Part shown: piece by piece, positions 8,663 to 18,220 of the stretch
How positions within the stretch are numbered: the stretch's first letter is position 1
How the letters are laid out: the number at the start of each line of letters is the position of its first letter
Source of the DNA: Perkinsus marinus ATCC 50983
Lineage: Eukaryota; Perkinsozoa; Perkinsida; Perkinsidae
Assembly (NCBI RefSeq): GCF_000006405.1
Contig: NW_003206160.1
Span: 147,345-180,977 of the forward strand
Direction: 5' to 3'
DNA length: 33,633 bases
The notes under the pieces: generated by a model
Told to the model about the DNA's origin: nothing
Database searches by the model: none
The model's input: only the letters and a program-made list of their open reading frames with translations
Made by a program: the position numbers and the translations under genes

Positions 8663-11365
8663 ATGTCAGCCCTCGACATCAGGCCAGCCATTCTTGATAC
8701 CATAGCTCAAACGACGACTCTAGTGGACTACCCTGGGCGCACTGAGCGCTTCCTCCCCGGCACATCCCTGCTTCGATGCCGTATATCCCCCTCGAATCCA
8801 CGCATACTGGTCGTGGTGGGAGTGCTGGCGGCCACTGACATGCCCAGCATCGTCATCTGGTCGGTCTCGACTGATGATCCCAGTAAATCCACCCACGAAA
8901 TAGTCATTCCTCTCACTAGCCCAACGGTTACTAGTCTTGATATCTCTCCAGACTGCCGTTCGGTCATGGTTGTCGTTACCTCCCACGATCGATCCGATGA
9001 GTCAGCGATATTGGTATCCTCTGGGGTCACCCTACCGGCCTCGGGGAGCGTCCAACCCTCCCTTAGAACGCCAGGATCTTCCTCATGTGGCGGCTCATCT
9101 GTTGGGTCCAAGCTGACTCCACAGTCGACGGAGTCCCATCCCTGCCTTCAGTCAGAGGTGGTCGTCTGGGTCGAGCTTGCCGGTGGGTTGCCTGAGCCGC
9201 CAACCGCCATAGCATGGATAGAGTACAGTCCCGTGGTCGTGTCCTCGACCGAGGCCCTCCTGGAGGAAGAGGCCGTCACTTACGTCTGTATGGGGTTCCT
9301 TACTGGTGAGGTTACTCTCATCGATGCCGATGGCGCCGACGGTGGGAACGTTGAGTCGCAGTTCAATTGCCGTACGCCAGTGACCAACATCGAGGTCATC
9401 CCAACACAAGGGGCAGCTCCGGTCCTCCTGGTACACCTCAGCGCCTCTCCATGCTTCTTTCTGCTCATGACTGCTGTAGACAGTCTTACAGGTGCCCTCA
9501 GACTGGAGGCCCATGTCCTCCCTCTACCCTGTCCTGACCCGAGATCTGTCAGATTCTTCTCTGATGACGACACCTGGTACATATCTACCCTTTCTAACTG
9601 TGGTTCCTGCGTCTACATGTCCATCCTTCCCGAGGGCGACTCCACAGCTGCGGTCACACCAGTCGCTCGTATACCAACAGCAGGCAGGATCCCCATTGTT
9701 GACCACTCGCTGGTGAGCCCGAGTCACGACTGCAGCCAGCGGAGGAGCATTCTGGTAGCCAATCTCGGTGGAAGCATCGCCCTTATGACCGCGAGTGCTG
9801 CTGGTTGTGATAATATCATCTTGGCCGTCGTCCCCTACAGCCCTAGCCCGACGGTGAGGCTGCTCGCCCCGACAGCTGGCAAGTCCTTGATACTCTCAAC
9901 CCTTTGCTTCGCCACAGTGTCCCCAGCCACCTTGTATCGACTGGAGTTCCAAAATCGGAATAGAATCCAGGCTGCTGTGGAGGCGTGTGTGGCCAAAGCT
10001 GCCATTGAATGTCTACCGAGGAGCTCCAAGGGTGGTGTCTCCAGGCAGTTCTTTGAGACGGGCTTCCCTCTTATGTGCCAGGCCCTCGGTGACTTGGTAG
10101 ATCTAGACGATGTCTGCTTAGCGGCCGGCCTTAGGGTCATGGACACGCCAGACCATAGTCCGTACGAGAAGCTTTGCTGTTGTCTGCTGGTCTGGCGTCA
10201 ACGGTATTCGACCAAACCAGTGCCCTTCCCAGTAGTAAGAGCACTGCTACTGCACGTTGTTGAGAAGTCTGGGGAGGAAGGCGTGACGTCGTCGGGTAGA
10301 GTGACGCCGGAGGATCTCGGCAACTACCGTTTGCTGGTTGATGGACAAGAGCCCGTCATCCCATTCGAATACTTTGTCGGGGTAGTCTCGGCGGACGGCC
10401 GGGCCCTAGAGAGACCGGGTCTGTTCAAGGAGCACTGGGGGCCAGGCTCAGACCTCGGATCGGGAGGGATGCTGATCCACCCAGTGCGTCGACTGTGGAT
10501 CCTCGAACTAGCACTTAGTATGATGCTCGGCCGTCGGCTGTCCTCAGCATTTGTCCAGGAATGGCTTGACGAGACCAACTCTAGGCCAATGATCTACAGT
10601 TCCAGCCGGAGGGGATTCCAGTACCTTGTCGAGCTAGCTCTGCACAAATTCAGAGCAACATGGTCTGACGTGGCGGATCTTGCCAAGACCCTAAGCCCTC
10701 CGTTGGGAGGAGCTCTTGGTACAGTAGGTCGATTCGTTGGCCTGCCTTCTGGCTGCGACGTTGGTATTCCCGTTATACTCGCTATTCTAGCCAACAGTTG
10801 CAGTTTCGGAGTGTGGAAGTCCGCAGGGATGGACACACTGGAATTGGTGACACGTGTGGGTGACACCGTAAAGAAATGCTGGCTAGTGGATAGCTTGCCA
10901 TGGTCTCGCCATTCGGATGCCCTTGTTGCCATACTACGGTTAATGCGGAGGGTATGGGAGCTGCTCGTGGCAATTCGAGAGGCCCATGTGGAGTCTCTCG
11001 AGATCAAGCCGGTGATGAGGACCCTTCCGACCAGCGACTCCGCGGTGGCCTTCAGAAGTATTGTCAAGGCAATGGAGGATCGCGTCGATGAAGCCTCTGC
11101 ACCACACGGTCCAGTGTGGACGAGCTCAGACGACGGCCTCTATCGAATTGCCAGCCAGGCTCGATGGCTCATGTATGATGGGGGCTCGGTGGAGGACTTC
11201 ACTCGAGTTGAAGTGGACGAGGACCTCGAGGTAATGAGGAAACTGACGATAATCCTGAGGCGGGATGGCAGACTTTGGAAGGAGTTACCATGGAGTCAAA
11301 AATTCAGACTTCGTTTGATTCGGCAGGTGGTAGTAGATGGTAATAGATCATCCCATGGAGCATGA
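8663..11365 (+). CDS. Unrecognised 900-aa protein, possible beta-propeller plus helical architecture
   Basis: Single open frame of 900 residues on the plus strand; the family is not recognised with confidence. The N-terminal half (about 1-430) is rich in short hydrophobic beta-like strands separated by Ser/Gly/Pro loops (for example RILVVVGVLAA, MPSIVIWSVS, VTSLDISPDCRSVMVVV). That pattern resembles a WD-like propeller. The C-terminal half (about 440-900) is mainly amphipathic helix. This arrangement occurs in Nup133/Nup155-type nucleoporins and in some trafficking proteins, but no signature motif settles it. There is no signal peptide or clear membrane span. The start at 8663 is the first ATG of the frame and follows nearby AG acceptors. 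CAG followed by GTGGTA near 11325 could be a donor, so the last 17 codons might be spliced away. Confidence 0.7.
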   Translation: MSALDIRPAILDTIAQTTTLVDYPGRTERFLPGTSLLRCRISPSNPRILVVVGVLAATDMPSIVIWSVSTDDPSKSTHEIVIPLTSPTVTSLDISPDCRSVMVVVTSHDRSDESAILVSSGVTLPASGSVQPSLRTPGSSSCGGSSVGSKLTPQSTESHPCLQSEVVVWVELAGGLPEPPTAIAWIEYSPVVVSSTEALLEEEAVTYVCMGFLTGEVTLIDADGADGGNVESQFNCRTPVTNIEVIPTQGAAPVLLVHLSASPCFFLLMTAVDSLTGALRLEAHVLPLPCPDPRSVRFFSDDDTWYISTLSNCGSCVYMSILPEGDSTAAVTPVARIPTAGRIPIVDHSLVSPSHDCSQRRSILVANLGGSIALMTASAAGCDNIILAVVPYSPSPTVRLLAPTAGKSLILSTLCFATVSPATLYRLEFQNRNRIQAAVEACVAKAAIECLPRSSKGGVSRQFFETGFPLMCQALGDLVDLDDVCLAAGLRVMDTPDHSPYEKLCCCLLVWRQRYSTKPVPFPVVRALLLHVVEKSGEEGVTSSGRVTPEDLGNYRLLVDGQEPVIPFEYFVGVVSADGRALERPGLFKEHWGPGSDLGSGGMLIHPVRRLWILELALSMMLGRRLSSAFVQEWLDETNSRPMIYSSSRRGFQYLVELALHKFRATWSDVADLAKTLSPPLGGALGTVGRFVGLPSGCDVGIPVILAILANSCSFGVWKSAGMDTLELVTRVGDTVKKCWLVDSLPWSRHSDALVAILRLMRRVWELLVAIREAHVESLEIKPVMRTLPTSDSAVAFRSIVKAMEDRVDEASAPHGPVWTSSDDGLYRIASQARWLMYDGGSVEDFTRVEVDEDLEVMRKLTIILRRDGRLWKELPWSQKFRLRLIRQVVVDGNRSSHGA

Positions 11366-11506
11366 TGGTGTTTGTCATGAAAACAGACTCTCTTTGTTTC
11401 CTATGCATCCACGATTGGGTCTCAGACAGCAATTTGTAATGCAGCTCATCGGATCAGCAAGAGGGGCCCTGTATGAATAGCATTCAGAGTTTGTCTCCAA
11501 TGGATT

Positions 11507-14296
11507 ATGATGGTCGACGATGTTCTTATTGATGCCAACGGTCCACTACTAACGCCACTCTCGCCCATACCAGAGAACGACAAGGTAGTACTCCACAATA
11601 GGGGGGATGTAGGCAGCTGTTGTGCAAGGTAAAGCATAAGCTCTTCCTAGAGCAAGAACAGCGATACAGCTGGAACAGCCAGAGTCGACATTGGAGCGAG
11701 TTCGTCAGGGCGTGGCGGGTACTCTAATGGGGGCACCATCACTGCACTTGGGGTCCTCAGGAGCGGTGCCCCGAGCCCAAGAGCTCCGAGGCCTTCCGTC
11801 AATGGATGGACGATACTAAGAAGTGTTACCAAATCCTCTGTGCTGGATGGGAACGTCGGGAAAGCGAAGCCTCTGGCTTTGCTGTGGACATCTGGTGAGG
11901 AGGGGCCTCGATGGGCATCATCACTGATGCCTTTCCCATTGTAGTCTACCAGCCGAGCTCAGTGTCAGCTCTAGCAGACCCGCGAACATCGTCACGACTT
12001 CCACTGAGGTGCCCATGACATTTTGATGCTGTCGATGCTGCATGATGATCAGATCTCTCTACTCCGTATCTCAACTGACAGCCTCCCGGGTGGCTCGGCC
12101 TCGGATGCCTCTCCCATGCCAAGAGCGAGCGCGGCGAAATCGAGCGGATTGTATTCGTCACTCAGCGCGGAGTTCTTGGCCGATCTCGAGAGTCTAGTAG
12201 GAGCCCACGGCTGACAGCCTGAGGATGATGCCGGTATGCAGGCAGATTCCATCCACAGTGGATTCCGTCCATCCGACTGGCCCACCTCATCACCGTCTAC
12301 AGAAGTCCCTGTAGCCTCACCGGACGGGGAGAACTACAGTGTAGGTCTGCGAGTGGGGGTCATCACAGCTCGATCGCTCAGTCTAACAGTAACTCGTCGA
12401 GTGACATTGGGAACACAGCAGTTCTGTTCTCACCCCCGAAGAGCTCATCTTCGCCAACTACTGCCGACTACCTCAGCTATCGCTCCAGCCTCGCCGTTGA
12501 AGAAGCTCCTCGACAGGCGGTGAGAGAGGTCACAGCCCGGGCTTTGTTCTTGGTGCCTACAGGGTGATAACCTACGGCGATTAACTACCAGCGAGCTGTC
12601 CATCTCGCCAAGTTCAACTGAGTCGCCCTCTCGAGGGAACGACACGGAAGCTGCTAATATCAGCGAAGTGAGTCCATCTGGTGTTCCCTAATCACTCAAC
12701 CCTGCTGCTGACAGCTGGTCGCCGCTATGGAGAACCCAGCAGAGCATGAGAGGCACTCCATAACTCCCAGAAAGGTGAAGTGCTGTTGTTATCGCTACTA
12801 TGAAGGTCTTGTACAGGGGGAGGGGGTTACGGACGTTGATGTACTCGGCGATGAGTCGCCCATCCTGCCCCAACGTACACCTGTGCTGGATGGCGATCTG
12901 GACGACTGCGAGTCGTTGGTCATTCTCGGAGCTAGTACGGGGCTTTCTGTGAGGAGTGCCCCACGGTGGGATCAGGTTTCGGTAGCGGCTCTGGCCCGCT
13001 GTCCTCGTCTTCTGGTCGCCGCAATGGGACTTTGGACTTCATTTTGCATCGCACTCCTCTCGAGTCGATCTCTGAGGAACTTGAAGAGGCCGAGCCTGAT
13101 CCCATCGGTGTCACAAGTAAGTTGGTAGTGATGCATGAACCGAGACGAATGATGCTCAGGACAAGACTCCAACAGCTTTCCTTTGAATAGAGGCGCCACC
13201 ATTACCCCGGACAGGGACGATAGCAGGAGTGGCCAAGACTATGATGTTTTGGTCGTTCGAGTCAACTCAGCGTTCTCCTCAGCGGCAAACTCTCCGCTAC
13301 TACCCACCGAAGAGACTCGGTCCGATATGATAAACGCAGATGGCGACTCCATTCCATCAGTTCCTGGGCAGCGCCGCTCAGAACGAGAGCTCTTTCCGGC
13401 TCAAGACGATGAGTCGTCATTGCACTGTGACAGCAGAGCTCCTACAGCTACCTCCTCCCCTCTTCAAGACAGCTCTAGTGGCTCACAGTATGAGCACGCT
13501 GGAGGGTCGAGCATGGAAGACTCCAATGCGTACAAGGATTGCGATGAGGCCTCGCGCCTTGGTGAGGACTGTCATTCGAACGATCACCATCTTGAAGCGA
13601 GCATCATGGAGGAGATAGACCTGTCGTCCGGATACTATACCGATAACACGATGGACGAGAGGGAATCTTCAGTTAGCGACAAGACCGCTACCCGAGAGTC
13701 CGATGGTTCCCCTGGAGATGATTCAAATGATCCTAGTGGTGAGTATAAGCGTGGGCATCTCAACGATGGTCGTTCGTGCTTTCAGAAGTCGATGTCGTCA
13801 GCGCTAAGGAAGAGGAAGTCGCGAAGGAGCCGTTGGGTTTGCGGTGTTGGTTCACGAGAGAACGCTCGCCAAGTCCATCGTTGTCGCAGCCCGATGAGCC
13901 CCGGATGTTGAGCAGTCGGGGACCTATTCATCGGCGCTCGCGCTCAGCTGATCTGACTAATGCTCGATGTTTGCACACCACGTTCAATGGAGGAAACTTG
14001 AAGCACTCACAGTACAGCATGAGCTCTCGAAGATGCACTTCGATTCTTACGACTGAGGAAAGAGAACTCCTCAAAATACGTGAGGAGAAAGAATCAATGC
14101 GAAACCAGATGTTGCGGAACCGCCGTTTCGCTGCCAGGATTTACAGCGAGAATCGGCCAACTCCTAGTGTGAGTGTCCCGCGTGGTGGTCTTGGAGTACC
14201 ATAACTGTTCCACATCAGGTAAGGGAACGACGTCCTATCCGTCCACTGACCAAACACGTAATTAAAGAGCAGCCGCTGAGGAAGTTCCGCTTCTGA
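11507..14296 (+). CDS. Serine-rich, mostly disordered protein, 733 aa, 13 exons
   Basis: Family not recognised. Exons: 11507-11584, 11651-11894, 11945-12008, 12082-12196, 12242-12340, 12382-12519, 12563-12667, 12715-12774, 12817-12934, 12976-13116, 13160-13738, 13786-14168 and 14219-14296. Introns are 40-73 bp, all GT-AG, and every junction keeps frame. The start ATG at 11507 has an in-frame stop at 11474-11476 and an ATTCAG just upstream. Most of the protein is Ser/Pro/Asp/Glu-rich with no predicted fold. The last about 110 residues differ: a basic, Arg-rich stretch (RRSRSADL), a charged helix (TEERELLKIREEKESMRNQM), then a basic tail ending LRKFRF before TGA at 14294-14296. The tail loosely recalls microtubule-binding TPX2-type segments, but I cannot support that name. 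Exons 3-4 (acceptor at 12081) and 9-10 are the least certain junctions. Confidence 0.65.
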
Positions 14297-14803
14297 TGGT
14301 GGGGCGTGGCTTCACGGGAATTTGACACATGCTGGAATGAAGCCTTCGACATATTTACTTGGTTTCGATTAGTTTGTTTCTTGAGTTTCTTTCATGGTTG
14401 AAGATGAGTCGACCTATGAAAAGAAAGTATATCTTTGATTACGTCGAGTTGGGTAAGGGACTTGCACAGCCCTCATGAACAAGTATAGGTCGTTCCCGAT
14501 TGATCCTGCTCGTGCGCGAATGACAACGGCTGCAAAGAAAAATGCACTCGTGACATAGGTTAAAAGGGCAGGGCAAGGAAGTTTTATTACCTCCATGCAT
14601 CATGGAGTTTCAGCACAACGAATAATCGAGATAACAGTCGTATCATATTATAGCTGGTTATGTAGACCCAGCAGCTCCCCAAGCTCTCTGCGAATCTTTC
14701 AAACTCGCTCTGTTTCACAGTCATTAACGACTCAACGTTCACTTCATGTGTACACAATACTTGGTGAAGATAAGTTTATTCCAAACAGTAGAAACTCGAG
14801 AAA
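14297..14803. other. Convergent intergenic region
   Basis: A 507-bp spacer between the ends of the serine-rich gene (+) and EFL copy 1 (-). I find no coding exons. A perfect 7-bp inverted repeat with a 3-nt loop (CTCCATG-CAT-CATGGAG) lies at 14591-14607. A role in 3'-end formation is conceivable but not shown. Confidence 0.5.
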
Positions 14804-16216
14804 TTATTTAACCTCCTTAGGGGTGGTAGCGACACACTTACCGAGCATGACAACACCGTTACCCTCCATAAGAGCAACACGAGAGAGACCCTCGCAGTGC
14901 TTGAAGGTATCGACAACAAGGTGCTGAAGAGGCTCGAAGACGACCTCGGCCATCTCGTTAGACTTCAAGGAGTGGGGATCCTCCATCTTCTTGCCACCGG
15001 TCTCCTTACCGACCTTCCAGTTGATCTTGGTAAGCTTGCAAGCGGAACGACCAGTACGGACGAAGGCGATGGGAGAGTAACCAACCTTCAATTCGCCGGG
15101 GACATCCAAGATCTGGACCTGGGCGGTGAAGCTACCGATGTGTTGGAGAGTCTTATCAGCCTTCGAGATCATGCAATCACCAACGCGGGGCATGTTATCC
15201 CTGTTGAGACCCTTAACATTGAGACCAACGTTATCACCGGGATAAGCTTCCTGCTCACGCTTGTGATGCATCTCAATGGTGAAGACCTTGCCGCTGCAGG
15301 GAGTAGCGGGGGTATGAGTAGGCATGAAAATGACATCCTCGTTGGGCTTGACAACACCCTGCTCAACACGGCCAGTGAGAACATCACCGACACCCTTGAT
15401 CTTGTAGATACCGGAGAGGGGAACACGCATGGGGGCATCGACGACACGCTTAGGGACAGTAGCGAACTTCTCGAGAGCATCGTACAAAGTCTCGACATGA
15501 ATCTTCTCGGTGTCCTTGACAGTACGCTGGACATCCATACCCTTCCACCAGGCCATCTTGTCGGACTTCTTGATAAGGTTATCACCGCACCAGCCAGAGA
15601 TGGGGAGGATGGGGACGCACTTCTCAACGAAGTCCTTCTTCCAGCCCACACGGCCGAGCATGTTCTTCATCTCATCACGGATCTCGGTGTAACGAGCTTC
15701 CTTGTAACCAGCGACATCAGAATCCATCTTGTTGACACCAACAACCAACTGCTTAACGCCCAACAAGTTGATAAGACGGGCATGCTGACGGGTCTGACCC
15801 TGGATCTCACCAGCCTTGTGGTTACCACGGGCAATGGCGGTACCGAAGTTACCATCAGCGGGGACCATGAGGAGGGCGACATCAGCCTGAGAGGCACCGG
15901 TAATCATGTTCTTGATGAAATCCCTATGGCCGGGAGCATCAATGACAGTGTAGTGCCAAGTCTCAGTGAAGAACTCCTTGGTAGTGCAAGCGATGGTGAC
16001 ACCACGCTCACGCTCCTCCTTCTGACGATCCATATAAAAAGCGAAGGCGAAGGAGGACTTGCCAAGACGGTCGGCCTCAGCCTTGAGCTTCTCCATCTCT
16101 CTCTCAGAGACACCGCCGAGCTCGAACAACAAACGACCGGTGGTCGTCGACTTGCCGGAATCGACGTGACCGCAGATCACGATGGACATATGAGTCTTCT
16201 CTCCAGTAGCAGCCAT
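14804..16216 (-). CDS. EFL: Elongation factor-like GTPase EFL, copy 1 (470 aa)
   Basis: Translational GTPase that takes the place of EF-1alpha in delivering aminoacyl-tRNA to the ribosome. Complete, intronless, 470 residues. G1 is GHVDSGKST (residues 16-24), G3 DAPGH (93-97) and G4 NKMD (162-165). It is EFL and not EF-1alpha: it has SSFAFAFYMDRQKEERERGV at the effector region and NFGTAIARGNHKAGEIQGQ where canonical EF-1alpha has GEFEAGISKDGQTREHA. EFL is known from dinoflagellates, Perkinsus and several algae. The C-terminus is CVATTPKEVK. Protein identity to copy 2 is about 97% (15 differences counted by eye). A 455-codon open frame on the opposite strand is a shadow of the strong codon bias. 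Confidence 0.93.
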   Translation of the reverse strand: MAATGEKTHMSIVICGHVDSGKSTTTGRLLFELGGVSEREMEKLKAEADRLGKSSFAFAFYMDRQKEERERGVTIACTTKEFFTETWHYTVIDAPGHRDFIKNMITGASQADVALLMVPADGNFGTAIARGNHKAGEIQGQTRQHARLINLLGVKQLVVGVNKMDSDVAGYKEARYTEIRDEMKNMLGRVGWKKDFVEKCVPILPISGWCGDNLIKKSDKMAWWKGMDVQRTVKDTEKIHVETLYDALEKFATVPKRVVDAPMRVPLSGIYKIKGVGDVLTGRVEQGVVKPNEDVIFMPTHTPATPCSGKVFTIEMHHKREQEAYPGDNVGLNVKGLNRDNMPRVGDCMISKADKTLQHIGSFTAQVQILDVPGELKVGYSPIAFVRTGRSACKLTKINWKVGKETGGKKMEDPHSLKSNEMAEVVFEPLQHLVVDTFKHCEGLSRVALMEGNGVVMLGKCVATTPKEVK

Positions 16217-16303
16217 GGTTGTGAAGTATCAGGAGAAGGTATACAATCAAAACTTAATACATAAACATGGAACGTCAACAGTACAAATCCTTACACAAAG
16301 CGT

Positions 16304-16329
16304 AAGATTCTCACTCTTACGAGAATCTT
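16304..16329. promoter_or_regulatory. Inverted repeat upstream of EFL copy 1
   Basis: A perfect 9-bp inverted repeat (AAGATTCTC, 8-nt loop, GAGAATCTT) lies about 90 bp upstream of the EFL copy 1 start codon and 75 bp outside the transposon end. It could be a protein-binding palindrome or a hairpin in the 5' leader. I see no matching element upstream of EFL copy 2, so a shared regulatory role is not supported. Confidence 0.35.
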
Positions 16330-16403
16330 CCTAGAGAGACCATAGCGAAGCTAAAAATCCTCTGAAGCTAACACTGCCATGCTCCATTCATATGATGGAC
16401 CGT

Positions 16404-16412
16404 GTTCACTCA
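16404..16412. repeat. Left 9-bp target-site duplication of the MULE
   Basis: GTTCACTCA directly abuts the left transposon end and is repeated exactly at 20369-20377 abutting the right end. A 9-bp duplication is the typical size for Mutator-like transposition. Confidence 0.8.
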
Positions 16413-16450
16413 CGTAACCCCACAACTGAGCGCAATCACGACCGAGCGCA
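16413..16450 (+). repeat. Left terminal inverted repeat and subterminal GAGCGC cluster
   Basis: Begins CGTAACCCCACAACTGAG and pairs imperfectly with the right end. GAGCGC motifs recur inward to about 16540, including ACTGAGCGCAA twice. A long palindrome of alternating GC (GCGCGCGC-TTTA-GCGCGCGC) lies at 16493-16512. Clusters of this kind often serve as transposase binding sites. Confidence 0.75.
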
Positions 16451-16798
16451 ACACAACTGAGCGCAAAACTTCATGTAGAAAACTACAAGTGAGCGCGCGC
16501 TTTAGCGCGCGCCATAAGGATAGGAGCGCCTTTTGAGCGCATAAGCTTGCCGTTGGGTAATTTAACCGATTTTTTCCAGGTTCGTTTGCTTCGACCGGGA
16601 GAGCGATAGGCTGTATCGGGAAGTCGGGAGTTCGATCCCAAATCACGTGAATGTCTGTTACTTCTCTCGGCGCAATTCTGATTTTTGGCTCCCGTTTCGG
16701 GCCGTTTCTCAGGTATCCACTAGTGTGAAATTCTCTTCTGGCGAGATACGGTCATTGACAACGAAGGGCAGACTCCAATGTTTAACGAGACACTGATA

Positions 16799-17640
16799 TC
16801 ACACTACAGAGAAACCGAGAAGTTGAAGAAACGGGCAAGTGAGACACACACAATCACGTTGTAAAGTTGCCGGCCTTAGAGCGCCTTCGAATATTTTTCG
16901 TNNNNNNNNNNNNNNNNNNNNNNNNNNNNNNNNNNNNNNNNNNNNNNNNNNNNNNNNNNNNNNNNNNNNNNNNNNNNNNNNNNNNNNNNNNNNNNNNNNN
17001 NTTTCGAGGCAAAGGAATGCGTGGGACCTTAGTCTGCTTCCATCGAAAGTTGCCGCTCCCACGTCGCCCGTGCCCAGCGCAAAGTGCGTTAGCCTCGCTA
17101 ACACATGAAGGGCGCAGTTATTGCTCCCGATTTTTTGTAAAGGAATACCCATGAAATGGACCGTCCTTGAAGGGCCATTCAAGTCTACTAAGCGCTGCTT
17201 GGCGAGTTCAGAGATATCCTCCTTCGACTTGGCCATCGAGTCCATGTAGTATATCGTCCCACCAACTCTGGCCGTGGCTGCGTAGTGGCTCTGGCTATGC
17301 AGCACAATTGGCTGAAGAACCATGCGGCATGGTCCATGCCACTCGTCGGCACTCGGTGGAATCCAGGGGAGTCTAGCAGTGGAGCAGATAGCTGAACGGC
17401 TTGCGGAGGGACCACTCTTTGTTCGCCCACTTGTCTCTAAAGCATCGTCATCCAAACATCCAGGATGCTATCAGTAATCATCTCGCCATTGGTAATCAGC
17501 CAGTCACGATCAGTGAGGTCCACAACTATTTCCGGCAAGGGATAAGACGGATCAGCAGGTATACGTATCCAGTCGAGCAACCCTTGTCCCTCTCTGGGGT
17601 TCTCAGCACCAGCGGAAGGTTCAGCGCCGATTTCGATATT
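16799..17640 (-). pseudogene. Ulp1/C48-type cysteine peptidase-like domain of the MULE, frameshifted and gap-interrupted
   Basis: Resembles SUMO-protease (Ulp1) domains. From about 17640 down, one frame reads VVDLTDRDWLITNGEMITDS and ILDVWMTML, the usual domain start, then meets TAG near 17445. A second frame carries the core: SHYAATARVGGTIYYMDSM with the expected catalytic His and Asp positions, then LQKIGSNNCALHVLA with the oxyanion Gln and catalytic Cys. Moving between these frames needs one or two frameshifts or unrecognised introns, so this copy looks broken. The 100-N gap at 16902-17001 removes the C-terminal part. Ulp1-like domains are known passengers of some plant MULEs, which fits this position. 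Confidence 0.65.
16902..17001. other. Assembly gap of 100 Ns
   Basis: Exactly 100 N characters, which is normally a scaffold gap of unknown size and not a measured length. It falls inside the transposon, in the Ulp1-like region, and is flanked by GC-rich repeat-like sequence. Confidence 0.99.
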
Positions 17641-18220
17641 CTCGTTCTCGTCTCGATCTCGTCACGGATCGAGACGAGATTCATTCGTGTTCACGTTTGT
17701 CTCGGTTTCGTCCTTCTCTGTGTGTTGTGTTTTGCTTGACCTCTCGGATTCGACAAACTCGCTTGAAATCTGTCCTGGGTGCCTTCCCTGCCTCTGACCG
17801 CATCTTGGTCATATCCTCCATCAGAGGTGTGCATTTTGAAGTGTCTAGTTTCCTCCCACTTTGAGGCAGGTTCCCAGTCGACGGGAGAGACCTCCATCAC
17901 AGGCTGTGACGCAGGCCCGCAATCCTGCTGCCTCAGTCTACCTTACTGATTACTGGCGAGTGTTTCCGCTTGCGCCCAGTCGAGAATCGAGAACGAGATC
18001 AAGATCCGCTTGATTTTGAACGAGAAGCCTCGAGCGAGAACAGTGACAGTCGGCCACCAGCGAGACGAGATCGAGATTGCTCAGGTCCCGTTTTTGCGAA
18101 CTCGGTTCAGCGGGTGCCGAAGCCTGCGGCTCAGTCGGTAATGACGGCTGTTGCTGGGTTTGTGAGTGAGCTTGCCGAGTGACATCAGAAGGCTGGGTTC
18201 CACCAGGGGCATCCCCAGTT

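Noticed and set aside
8728-9514. Minus-strand ORFs of 88-127 codons inside the 900-aa gene
   Set aside because: They overlap fully with the longer plus-strand frame and look like shadow frames.
14897-16264. 455-codon open frame on the plus strand opposite EFL copy 1 (and its 477-codon twin at 21901-23334)
   Set aside because: It mirrors EFL codon by codon, appears identically in both copies and has no family resemblance. It is a by-product of strong codon bias in the sense gene.
16600-16660. tRNA-like segment containing GGGAGTTCGATCCC
   Set aside because: It looks like a T-arm, but a proper 5-bp stem with a 7-nt loop does not form and no acceptor or anticodon arm pairs upstream.
16870-17010. 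Treating the N run as a CRISPR-like or repeat array boundary
   Set aside because: It is an assembly gap of exactly 100 Ns with no repeat-spacer pattern; the genome is eukaryotic.
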